From Pseudomonadota bacterium (GTDB lineage: Bacteria > Desulfobacterota > Desulfovibrionia > Desulfovibrionales > Desulfovibrionaceae), in assembly GCA_023403845.1 (NCBI GenBank), contig JAEYDL010000026.1:1-64000 (forward strand): a stretch of 64,000 nucleotides of DNA, written 5' to 3'. This document shows positions 43,908 to 52,256 of this stretch, piece by piece (within the stretch, counting starts at the first letter, position 1; every line of letters starts with the position of its first letter). Under the pieces are notes generated by a model. That model was not told the origin of the DNA. It did no database searches and was given only the letters and a program-made list of their open reading frames with translations. The position numbers and the translations under genes were made by a program.

Positions 43908-44786
43908 TTAATTCTTCTGGCTTGAATCAGTTTCCGGAATCACGGCATTAATACAGTTCAGGGCATTCAGGGTTCTTGGAAATCCTATCTGCGGCATACA
44001 CAGTGCCAGCGCATCGATGAGATGTTCTTTTCGGTTACCCACATTCAGATTGCCCTGCACATGAGCACGAACCTGTGCCTCGCACCCTCCAAGCGTACTG
44101 AGAATGCAGAAGGTAAGCAATTCACGGCTATTGAGACCAAGTCCCTTGCGCGTATAAATATCTCCAAAGCAGAATGCGGAAAGGTAATCTCGTACTATAG
44201 ACTTCTGGTTTTCCGGAGTGGTCTCGTGCATTCTGTCTATCATATTGCCAAAAATGGCTTTTTGCACGCAAAGTCCGTCAGAAAAACGATTGGCCTCGCT
44301 TGTCGTACCCTGACTCTCCAAAGGAAGAGGAAGCTTCTTTTCCGCAAAGACTTCATTTACCAGCCTCAACGCCTCTTCCGTCTTTGGGAAACCGATATAG
44401 GGCGCACACTGATACAGCGCTTCCTTGATTTCTACCGGCGTCGCCCCCATCCTCAGGGCCGCTTCCGTATGCCGCCGGATTCCATCAAGTGTCTGTTCCG
44501 TGGTCAGGACCACCAGTGTAATCAATTCCTTCATCTTGTCATCCAGAGATCCCTGCCACGCTATTTCTCCATACAGAAGTCGATCATGCATGGCGATAAA
44601 GTCAGGGTCTGTCGCCTCGAGGGAAGACTGCACATTTCCAAAGAGTTCCAGCATCTTTTTTTCAGCGAGAGCCGAGCGTTCCATAGTGGCACCTCCATTA
44701 TTTTCGTCAGACGCGGCAAGCACCAGATACGCCGCGGCAGGCAGCAGACAAAACAAAAGAACAAACATGGTTGAAAGGCATTTCAT
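43908..44786 (-). CDS. Exported double carboxymuconolactone-decarboxylase-like protein
   Basis: 292 residues. Signal peptide about 1-25 (LLFCLLPAAAYLVLAAS). Two CMD-type alpha-helical domains follow: residues about 60-140 (KMKELITLVVLTTEQTLDGIRRHTEAALRMGATPVEIKEAL) and about 195-275 (NSRELLTFCILSTLGGCEAQVRAHVQGNLNVGNRKEHLIDAL). The AhpD-type CxxC is not present, so a peroxidase role is unlikely. Export of this family is uncommon. First gene of a minus-strand group with DUF362 and perhaps larBCE; divergent from an AraC regulator that probably controls it. Confidence 0.85.
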   Translation of the reverse strand: MKCLSTMFVLLFCLLPAAAYLVLAASDENNGGATMERSALAEKKMLELFGNVQSSLEATDPDFIAMHDRLLYGEIAWQGSLDDKMKELITLVVLTTEQTLDGIRRHTEAALRMGATPVEIKEALYQCAPYIGFPKTEEALRLVNEVFAEKKLPLPLESQGTTSEANRFSDGLCVQKAIFGNMIDRMHETTPENQKSIVRDYLSAFCFGDIYTRKGLGLNSRELLTFCILSTLGGCEAQVRAHVQGNLNVGNRKEHLIDALALCMPQIGFPRTLNALNCINAVIPETDSSQKN

Positions 44787-44888
44787 TTTCAGGCTCCCCG
44801 ATCGGGGTAACTTGAATGTATGGATAATACGGTATGCCCATCAGCGGACAGTAGACACGATTCTCTCTAAATGTTGCCTGATTCTCTC

Positions 44889-44910
44889 ATACGTCTGTTC
44901 AAAGACGTAT
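44889..44910. promoter_or_regulatory. Inverted repeat in the AraC/CMD divergent promoter region
   Basis: ATACGTCT-N6-AGACGTAT, a perfect 8-base inverted repeat 58 bases before the AraC start and about 100 bases before the CMD gene. Placement fits an operator shared by the two divergent genes. Confidence 0.55.
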
Positions 44911-44967
44911 CCTCATGTTATTGCTTCATCACGCTTTTTTACCGACAGCAAACAGGATTATCGCGTC

Positions 44968-45882
44968 ATGACTGAACACGATCATAGTGAAGTGGCAAGG
45001 ATCAATAATCTGCTGAAGAAAAAAATTCTGCACTGGCTGCCGAATCCGGGCAAATTCCAGACCAGAATTGAAGGGTTGACTCTGGCCCATCGAACAGAAG
45101 TCAACCAGGCCGAGAATATTTTTGGCAAACCATCAGTGGGCGTCGTGGTTCAGGGAGCCAAGTGCTCCGTCATCGGTTCGCAGGAGTTCCGGTACGGTGA
45201 AGGTCAATGCTGTGTCTCAGGCGTGGATATGCCGAGTGCTTTTTATGTACTCAATCCCAGTGCCAAGATCCCCTTCCTCTCCATCGGACTTGAACTGGAC
45301 AAGTACCTGATCACACGGTTGGCCTCTGAGGTTCCTCCCCAGGCAGGAGCCGAAAGTGGTCCCTGTCGGGGCGTATCCGTCGACGCTGTGGACCCGGATC
45401 TTCTGGGCGCTTTTTTGCGGCTTCTGGAGCTTCTGGAAAAACCGGAACAAATTCCTTTTCTTGCACCGATTATCATACAAGAAATCCATTACATTCTACT
45501 GATAGGCTCACAGGGCGGAAACTTGCGAAAGCTGAATACACTGGGATCCCAAAGCAATCAGATCGCACAGGCGGTTTCCTGGCTACGAAAGAATTATCGG
45601 GAACCCTTGCAGGTGGACTATCTGGCTCGACAGGTCAATATGGCGACCTCCACGTTCCATCGCCATTTCAAGGAAGTGACCGGACTCAGCCCGCTTCAGT
45701 TCCATAAAAGATTACGTCTGTACGAGGCTCAACGTCTGATGCTTGTTGAAGACGAGGCCGCATCCAGCGCAGGGCTGGCTGTCGGCTATGAGAGCGTTAC
45801 TCAATTCAACAGAGAATACAAAAGGCTATTTGGAGAACCTCCGCATCGGGATATGAACCGTCGTCGCGGAATTCGACAGTGA
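44968..45882 (+). CDS. AraC-family transcriptional regulator
   Basis: 304 residues. N-terminal AraC_N-type sensing domain (about 20-180; FGKPSVGVVVQGAKCSVIG, PSAFYVLNPSAKIPFLSIGLEL) and C-terminal double helix-turn-helix (about 200-295; YLARQVNMATSTFHRHFKEVTGLSPLQFHKRLRLYEAQRLM and VGYESVTQFNREYKRLFGEPP). This subgroup often regulates a divergent oxidoreductase. Here it faces the exported CMD/DUF362/lar group. Start chosen at ATG 44968 because the family N-terminus begins there. Confidence 0.92.
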   Translation: MTEHDHSEVARINNLLKKKILHWLPNPGKFQTRIEGLTLAHRTEVNQAENIFGKPSVGVVVQGAKCSVIGSQEFRYGEGQCCVSGVDMPSAFYVLNPSAKIPFLSIGLELDKYLITRLASEVPPQAGAESGPCRGVSVDAVDPDLLGAFLRLLELLEKPEQIPFLAPIIIQEIHYILLIGSQGGNLRKLNTLGSQSNQIAQAVSWLRKNYREPLQVDYLARQVNMATSTFHRHFKEVTGLSPLQFHKRLRLYEAQRLMLVEDEAASSAGLAVGYESVTQFNREYKRLFGEPPHRDMNRRRGIRQ

Positions 45883-46022
45883 ATATGGTTACCAAACTCG
45901 ACAATCAGTTACAAAAAATTTTGACTGAAAAGTTATCCTGCTTGCACTATTATTACATGATAATGTCACCGAGACCCCAAAGAAAAACTTCAAAATTTTT
46001 TTGAAATGCGCGGTAAAAACTA

Positions 46023-46055
46023 GGCCCGTCCTCCAGTACAGGAGGCGGGTCTTTG
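46023..46055 (+). terminator. Hairpin after the AraC gene
   Basis: GCCCGTCCTCC / GGAGGCGGGTC form a GC-rich hairpin (46023-46050) followed by CTTTG, about 140 bases after the AraC stop and before the convergent MFS gene. Confidence 0.55.
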
Positions 46056-46154
46056 ATTCCCGGAGAGCAGGGCTATCCCGCAGCGGTACAAGAAAAAAGG
46101 TATTTCATTTCTCGTATTCCGACAGTTTCCGTTTTCATCCTCCGACCCCGTTCC

Positions 46155-47366
46155 CTATGCGTGTCTTCCATGCAGCAAATAATACATGCCGACGGCGGCC
46201 AGAACCAGAAAGGCCAGAGTCTGATACATACCGTCGTATCCGGATGAAGGAACAAGGAAACCGAAGAGATACGGACCAATCCCTATGCCAAGGTCAAAAA
46301 AGATGAAAAAAGTGGTGGTGGCCTGAGCAAAGCGGGAACGGGAAACGAGAGAAAGGGAAACAGCCTGCCCGGCAGACTGAAAGTTGCCGAAGCCGATACC
46401 CAGCAGGATGCTCGACAGAAGCAGCATCCAGCTGCTCTGGGCATGGGCCAGTAAAAAGAGGGAGAGCGAAGTCAGCAACAGGCATGGATAAAAAATAATA
46501 TTCTCCCCTCTCAGATCAAAAAGGCGTCCCGTCAGAGGACGGGTCGCGATGGCTGCAATTCCGTACAAAAGAAAAAAGACGCTGGCTGCGGCGGTGAGCC
46601 CTCGCTCCGTGGCAAGGGATGTCATAAAAGCCTGTACGCAACCATAACTCAGACAGGTTGCCAGTGCGACAAGGGAAAACCGTACCACGCGCGGATCAAT
46701 GTAACTGTTGAGACAAAAAAAGGGTCTGTGCCTGTGACGACCGTCAGGGAGTCCGTGCAAGCTCCAGAAAAGAAGCAGACAGCCGCCCCCTGCTCCCAGA
46801 CAGACGCTGTTCAGGACGACATAATCGTACCATCTGGAAATAACGATGCCGAGAAAAGGCCCCAAGGCCAGAGCCAGGGCAGTGCTCATGCTAAAGAGAC
46901 TGATGCCAAGACCATGAAATTTTTGGGGAACGACATAAGCGACGATCGTTCCCGTAGCCGTGCCTATGATCCCGACGCCTATCCCGGCGATCAGTCGTTG
47001 AGCAAACAGCGCGGGCAAGGAATCAACCAGAAAAAAAGAGGCTATGCTTGCGGCATAGAGCACTAGCCCGCACAACAAAATGGGGCAACTGCCGAACAGC
47101 GAAATCATATTTCCGGTTAAAAAACGACCCACAAGACATCCTATGACCATGATCCCCGCCGTGAAACCTGCGGAACTCAGGCTGGCTTCATACGCTGTCC
47201 GAGCGTAGGCGGTACTGGTTACGAAAGTAAGGTAGTAGGCAGTCATCACCAGCAAATTGATGAGAGCCACCACATTAAAATTACGGTTGAAGATGGCCTG
47301 CAGAGACTCCCGTGTATTGCCTGAGGCTCCGACGCGCTGCCCTGCCCGGCGACGACGCAATGGCAT
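46155..47366 (-). CDS. Major facilitator superfamily transporter
   Basis: 403 residues with about 12 membrane helices and a basic N-terminus (RRRRAGQR). The helix 2-3 loop (GCLVGRFLTGN) and the mirrored loop in the second half (ATRPLTGRLFDLRGE) match the MFS motif A pattern. Looks like a drug or metabolite exporter of the YfcJ/arabinose-efflux type; substrate unknown. Monocistronic between AraC and thiM, separated from both by non-coding gaps. Confidence 0.88.
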   Translation of the reverse strand: MPLRRRRAGQRVGASGNTRESLQAIFNRNFNVVALINLLVMTAYYLTFVTSTAYARTAYEASLSSAGFTAGIMVIGCLVGRFLTGNMISLFGSCPILLCGLVLYAASIASFFLVDSLPALFAQRLIAGIGVGIIGTATGTIVAYVVPQKFHGLGISLFSMSTALALALGPFLGIVISRWYDYVVLNSVCLGAGGGCLLLFWSLHGLPDGRHRHRPFFCLNSYIDPRVVRFSLVALATCLSYGCVQAFMTSLATERGLTAAASVFFLLYGIAAIATRPLTGRLFDLRGENIIFYPCLLLTSLSLFLLAHAQSSWMLLLSSILLGIGFGNFQSAGQAVSLSLVSRSRFAQATTTFFIFFDLGIGIGPYLFGFLVPSSGYDGMYQTLAFLVLAAVGMYYLLHGRHA

Positions 47367-47512
47367 AGCTCCTCCTTTTTCTGCAAGATATCTGCCTGGT
47401 TAAATCAACAATTGTTCTATTTGTCTTCTCCTGATCCTTTCATAAGGAAACCTCTGCTGAAAAACCGGAAATAGTATTCCCCCATACCGGAAGAAATTCT
47501 TCTCGAAACGGA

Positions 47513-48349
47513 TCAGGGGAATACAGTCTCCCTCATGGCCCGACCTCGTTCCTGCATCACACTTTCATCCAATATGCTCATGGAGTCCAGAAGCAGCATC
47601 CGATAACTTCCCGTTCCTCCGTTCATTTTCTTGAGTCGTTCGTACGCCAGTTCTCCGCAGACGCCCATAGCGGTCATGGCGCACACGCAGGCAGGCAGAA
47701 CTTCAGAAGAACAAGCCCCCACATGGACTGCCATCACGGCTGCAGACATACAACCGGTCCCCGTAATTTTCGCCATCATTGGATGACCGTTTTCAATGCT
47801 CCATACCTCATGAGCACTGGAAACGACGTCTATAGGCCCGGTGATGGCCACAACAGCTCCCGTCTGGACGGCAAAATTCCGGGCAAGCTCCATATGCTGA
47901 GCGAGATTGACTTCTGAACTCAACGCGTCAGCCTGTGCGTCCACTCCCCGGGTTGTTCCGGCTTTCCCTGCCAGTGACTGTATTTCCGAGATATTTCCCT
48001 TGATGACTGAAAAACGGATCTGTGCCAGAAGTGTCGCCGCGATTTCATCACGAAACCTGGACGTTCCTGCTCCCACGGGGTCCAGAATAACCGGCACTCC
48101 TCGCCGGTTGGCTTCCTTGCCCGCTTCCAGCATGGATTGAACCGTCCTTTCGTTGGGCGTTCCCATGTTCAACACCAGAGCGGAACACAATCCCGTGATT
48201 TGTGTCACTTCCCTCAGCTCGTCGGCCATAATTGGAGATCCACCGGCGGCCAGCGTCATGTTGGCGCAGTCATTGACTGTTACATAGTTGGTAATAAAAT
48301 GGACCAGAGGCACTTTTTGCCGGACCATCTCCATTATGTTCAAGTCCAT
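47513..48349 (-). CDS. thiM: Hydroxyethylthiazole kinase
   Basis: 278 residues of the ribokinase-like ThiM family: VPLVHFITNYVTVNDCANMTLAAGGSPIMADE at the N-terminus, DPVGAGTSRFR in the middle, KGNISEIQSLAG and the catalytic ITGTGCMSAA. It phosphorylates the thiazole alcohol for thiamine salvage. The start at 48349 has AGGGGGGAAG. The gap to corA upstream is only 60 bases, so there is no space for a TPP riboswitch, and no thiD or thiE is adjacent. Confidence 0.95.
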   Translation of the reverse strand: MDLNIMEMVRQKVPLVHFITNYVTVNDCANMTLAAGGSPIMADELREVTQITGLCSALVLNMGTPNERTVQSMLEAGKEANRRGVPVILDPVGAGTSRFRDEIAATLLAQIRFSVIKGNISEIQSLAGKAGTTRGVDAQADALSSEVNLAQHMELARNFAVQTGAVVAITGPIDVVSSAHEVWSIENGHPMMAKITGTGCMSAAVMAVHVGACSSEVLPACVCAMTAMGVCGELAYERLKKMNGGTGSYRMLLLDSMSILDESVMQERGRAMRETVFP

Positions 48350-48409
48350 ATCTTCCCCCCTTGTCAAGAATGGTTTTATGCAGATCACTGGAGATTCCCG
48401 CCATTCCCT

Positions 48410-49423
48410 TTACCACCATCCCTTGCGTTTCATGACCCACCACAGGCCGATTCCAAGCACGATCATGCTGGCGAGGGTCAGGGGATAGCCGTATCTCCAG
48501 TCCAATCCTGTAATATACTTGAAGTTCATTCCAAAAATTCCGGAAATCAGAGTCAGAGGCATGAAAATGGTGGAAAGTACGGTCAGGCGAGAAATACGTC
48601 GGTCCGTCTGTTGTTGCAAAAGGAAATGACATTGCTGCTGCAGGACGCCATGTCGCTCCACAAGATGACTCATGCTTCCGTCGAGATGGTTCTGAGCTTC
48701 CACCAGAGCGTGCAAAATTTTTCCCGAAGGGGGAAGCAGAGGATGAGGCTGTAATGTGCCAAGGGAACTGAGTGCAAAAAGAACATCCTGAAACTGATTG
48801 ACAAGGCGATTCGCCTGCCGGCGCAGTATATTGAGATTTTGTTCCATGCTTCGGACCGATGTCACGGAAGTAAAATCAAACCGTTCGGAAAGGATTTCAG
48901 TCTTCTCACGAAGGGTCAGAAACAGGCCCAGATTGGAATCGATCAGCCTGTCCAGAAGATACAGGAAAAGGCCTCCGGCATCATGTGCCCCGACGGCTTT
49001 TTCCTCAATCATGCGCACTCGTTCCGCATCAAGGCAGCTTCCCTTTTCTCCGGTTATGCTGATGACTTCATTGGGCAACAGCAACATGGTCAGATAATCC
49101 GCGTGGGCCTGCGTCCAGTGACGGCGTAACGGGACACGGAGCAGAATATAATTCTCCCCTCCCATCACAAGCGGAAAACTTGAGGTATAACGTACTCGAT
49201 GCAACAGGATGCCGGGAAGCCCACGTGCAGTCTGTACGGCCTCAAGGGCCTCACCGTCTCCAATAATACTGATCCATTGAATAACTCCCAGGCTTGGGGG
49301 CACATCCGGTATGGACGCTGTTTCAGGCGGGTTGGTCGAAGAAAGAAACAGACCCTGTTCAAAAGTGAGAAGATGTTGTTTCATCCTTGGAAACATGCCA
49401 CGAGCCGGCATGGCATGCAACAT
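48410..49423 (-). CDS. corA: CorA-type divalent cation transporter
   Basis: 337 residues. A large N-terminal cytoplasmic domain with long helices (about 190-285) is followed by two membrane helices at the C-terminus; between them is the GMN selectivity motif (GIFGMNFKYITGLDWRYGYP). Ends in a basic tail (KRKGWW). Transports Mg2+, Ni2+/Co2+ or Zn2+. The start is uncertain: ATG codons at 49423, 49396 and 49384 all lack a good site. Same strand as thiM, possibly one transcript. Confidence 0.9.
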   Translation of the reverse strand: MLHAMPARGMFPRMKQHLLTFEQGLFLSSTNPPETASIPDVPPSLGVIQWISIIGDGEALEAVQTARGLPGILLHRVRYTSSFPLVMGGENYILLRVPLRRHWTQAHADYLTMLLLPNEVISITGEKGSCLDAERVRMIEEKAVGAHDAGGLFLYLLDRLIDSNLGLFLTLREKTEILSERFDFTSVTSVRSMEQNLNILRRQANRLVNQFQDVLFALSSLGTLQPHPLLPPSGKILHALVEAQNHLDGSMSHLVERHGVLQQQCHFLLQQQTDRRISRLTVLSTIFMPLTLISGIFGMNFKYITGLDWRYGYPLTLASMIVLGIGLWWVMKRKGWW

Positions 49424-49526
49424 GGGTATGGAAAATCAAAGCCCATGCCACATCCAGACATGAATCGACTGCTTGCGGACTTGACTTGCAGCGCGATGCC
49501 TTTTATATCTTTCACCCACACAATAT

Positions 49527-49603
49527 GCGTCCGTAGCTCAGTCGGATAGAGCAGGAGCCTTCTAAGCTCTTGGTCGAGGGTTCGATTCCTTCCGGGCGCG
49601 CCA
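49527..49603 (+). tRNA. tRNA-Arg (anticodon TCT)
   Basis: 77 bases. Acceptor GCGTCCG (49527-49533) with CGGGCGC (49593-49599), D arm with AGCTCAGTCGGATAGAGC, anticodon loop CTTCTAA with TCT at 49561-49563, T arm GGTTCGATTCC, encoded CCA at 49601-49603. Confidence 0.95.
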
Positions 49604-49610
49604 GGAAATC

Positions 49611-49648
49611 AACGGCTTACATGGTAATTATGTGAGCCGTTTTCTTTT
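49611..49648 (+). terminator. Terminator of tRNA-Arg
   Basis: AACGGCTTACAT / ATGTGAGCCGTT with T-rich tail TTTTCTTTT, beginning 8 bases after the CCA end. Confidence 0.85.
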
Positions 49649-50148
49649 GCCCTATATTTTCTGTCGTATGCATGGAGACAGAAAGAATATTTTGTTGCAG
49701 CCAACTTGAGAATGTGAACTTGTAAAAAATTCGGTTGGCACGATGCTACAGCAAAAAAGGCTCCCAAATTGGAGCCTTTTTTGTTCACCAGAAGTTCCGG
49801 GTCAGGACTTCTCCTGCACGTTCTCCAGCAGCTCCGCCAGCCTGCCGCCCCCTCCCGGCTGAAGAAGCCCGCATAATCCCAGTACGACGGATCAATGCTG
49901 AACTCAAGGAAAATAAAAAGATGAATAACAGGTCATTACACGCCCCATTTACAGCGGACTCGGGCGTATTCAGGATACAGGAGAGCATATTCAGATTTTT
50001 TCTGCGCCGTCATGATGATCCGCCACAAGCTGTACTCATTCCGATGTCGCTCTGTTGCTCCTTGAGTCCAAAAAGCATACAACACTAATTGTCAAACGTG
50101 AGCCTTTTTTCTTTCCGGCATCAGATTCAGCAACAAAGGCAGGAGTCC
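49649..50148. other. Intergenic region between tRNA-Arg and the MATE gene
   Basis: No protein gene supported; frames of 67-117 codons here have no ribosome-binding site or recognisable product. A second strong hairpin with poly-A/poly-T flanks lies at 49753-49782. Confidence 0.45.
49753..49782. terminator. Bidirectional-looking terminator hairpin
   Basis: AAAAAAGGCTCC, loop CAAATT, GGAGCCTTTTTT: symmetric and competent on either strand. No known gene ends here; it could end a short RNA from 49650-49750. Confidence 0.7.
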
Positions 50149-51528
50149 ATGACGCAAAAAAACAATCCTCTTACTCTGGGAGCCGAACCGATCGGCACGC
50201 TTCTCATTCGCTATTCCCTGCCCGCCATTGCCGCCATGGTCGTTTTCTCCCTCTATAATATTATCGACAGCATCTTCATCGGACATGGCGTAGGGCCACT
50301 GGCCATTTCCGGTCTGGCAATTACCTTCCCGATCATGAATCTTACCTTTGCCTTCGGTCTGCTTGTAGGCATAGGCGGCGCTTCCATCAGTTCGATCCGC
50401 CTTGGTCAGCAGGATATCGACGGAGCGACCAAGGTACTCGGCAATGTTCTCCTGCTTGGGATCATCAACGGCTTTTCATTCGGACTGCTGACCCTCGCTT
50501 TCCTTGATCCTGTTCTCGTTACTTTCGGGGCCAGTGAGCAGACCCTGCCCTACGCTCGCGAGTTCATGCAGATTATCCTCATGGGGCTGCCGATAACCTA
50601 TACCATGTTCGGACTCAACAACGTCATGCGGGCCACGGGGTATCCGCACAAGGCCATGCTTTCCGCCGTATTGACCGTCGGAGTGAACATCGTTCTCGCA
50701 CCAATCTTCATTTTCGTTCTTCACTGGGGTATTCGAGGAGCTGCCATCGCCACCGTCCTCTCCCAATTTTCGGGCATGCTCTGGGTTCTCCACCATTTTC
50801 GATCTGAAGAAAGCAACATTCATTTCCGTCCTGGAATCTACAAGCTGCGTAAGGCCATCGTCAAAAGCATCTTTTCCATCGGGTTGTCGCCTTTTCTGCT
50901 CAACGTCTGTGCCTGTCTTGTCGTAGTACTCATCAATACGGGACTTACCCATCACGGTGGCGATATGGCTATCGGCGCTTTCGGCATCATAAACAGGGTA
51001 CTGATTTTATTTGTGATGGTCGTTGTCGGTCTCACACAGGGGATGCAGCCCATCGTCGGATACAACTACGGCGCAAAGCAGATGAGCCGCGTAACCCGAA
51101 CACTGAAATATGGAATGCTTGCGGGCGCGCTCATCACGACGGCTGGATTCCTCATTTCAGAGCTGGCCCCGGGTATGATAGCCCGCATGTTCACCGACGA
51201 TCAGGAGCTGATCGATATCGCCATTCATGGATTGCGCATTTGCACTCTGGCATTTCCCATCGTCGGTTGCCAGATCGTCATCGGCAATTTTTTTCAGTCA
51301 ATAGGACGTGCTAAAATTTCCATATTCATTGCGCTGACCCGCCAGTTGCTTTTTCTGGTGCCGTGTCTGCTTATTTTACCCATTTTCTGGGGACAGAACG
51401 GTATCTGGCTCAGTCTGCCCATTTCCGACATGTTGTCCTTCGTTACATCCGGGGGGGTTCTGATCATGTTCCGTAGAGAACTCAGAAGAATGCGATGTCA
51501 CGAAAATGCCGACCGCCACTCGGCATGA
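50149..51528 (+). CDS. MATE-family efflux transporter
   Basis: 459 residues, about 12 membrane helices in two bundles. N-terminal LIRYSLPAIAAMVVFSLYNIIDSIFIGHGVG and GLNNVMRATGYPHKAML are MATE (NorM/DinF-like) signatures, repeated in the second half as GMQPIVGYNYGAK and FFQSIGRAKISI. Exports drugs or metabolites with Na+ or H+ exchange. ATG at 50149 has an ideal AGGAG. An ATG-less extension further upstream is not favoured. Confidence 0.92.
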   Translation: MTQKNNPLTLGAEPIGTLLIRYSLPAIAAMVVFSLYNIIDSIFIGHGVGPLAISGLAITFPIMNLTFAFGLLVGIGGASISSIRLGQQDIDGATKVLGNVLLLGIINGFSFGLLTLAFLDPVLVTFGASEQTLPYAREFMQIILMGLPITYTMFGLNNVMRATGYPHKAMLSAVLTVGVNIVLAPIFIFVLHWGIRGAAIATVLSQFSGMLWVLHHFRSEESNIHFRPGIYKLRKAIVKSIFSIGLSPFLLNVCACLVVVLINTGLTHHGGDMAIGAFGIINRVLILFVMVVVGLTQGMQPIVGYNYGAKQMSRVTRTLKYGMLAGALITTAGFLISELAPGMIARMFTDDQELIDIAIHGLRICTLAFPIVGCQIVIGNFFQSIGRAKISIFIALTRQLLFLVPCLLILPIFWGQNGIWLSLPISDMLSFVTSGGVLIMFRRELRRMRCHENADRHSA

Positions 51529-52033
51529 ACTCGTTTTCGTCTGCTGCGCCGACCCTGAGCCGACCCGCTCCCCGCAGCTGGAAGGGACTCACATGGAGTC
51601 AGCCTGAAAACTTCCCCCTTCCTGAGATACGAATGAGGGCATGAAGAATATCATTTTCAGTCGAAAGACCCCGTCATCGAAAAGCTACTTCTATATCTAT
51701 AGAACTGCCGTCCTTCCGTCAGTAATCTGAAAGTCAGCTCCCATAAATATGAGAAAGGTTCCCTCCCCAGAGAACCTTTCTCCACAAATACGCTGTAGAG
51801 ATATAACAAATTCAGAAAATTCACAGAAGAAGGTGAGGAGATTCCCTTCAGACAGCTGCCACGACGATATCGAGACTTGCTGATTGCCCAAAGGATTCCG
51901 GTGCTGTCTGCTCCATGAATGCATGAAGGAATTATGGAGATCACTCAAGACATGAATCTTGACCACACCTTCAAAACGGATGGATACAAAAAAGCCCTTG
52001 CTCCAACCTGTTGGCGAGCAAGGGCAAAATATA
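51529..52033. other. Intergenic region between the MATE gene and tRNA-Gly
   Basis: No gene supported. Contains a perfect 11-base inverted repeat GAGAAAGGTTC / GAACCTTTCTC (51751-51761 and 51772-51782) without a T tail. Confidence 0.45.
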
Positions 52034-52110
<77 letters not shown>

Positions 52111-52256
52111 TGACGAAGACGGGTTGTATAGGAGTCCCCAGCTTCCGTCAAGTCTTTTTTTCCTTTTTCCCCTTTTTCCCAAGATTGCATCCTTACTCCG
52201 TGTACGGTACATACCCCAAAGCATAGTATACGGTATCCTTACTGAGGGTTATCACC

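Noticed and set aside
48350..48409. Possible TPP riboswitch before thiM
   Set aside because: Only 60 bases separate thiM from corA, too short for a TPP aptamer, and its conserved CTGAGA block is absent.
49735..50088. 117-codon frame before the MATE gene
   Set aside because: It runs through a strong terminator hairpin and has no ribosome-binding site.
51657..51966. Minus-strand frames of 89-95 codons between the MATE gene and tRNA-Gly
   Set aside because: They overlap each other in two frames, pass through a hairpin and lack ribosome-binding sites.
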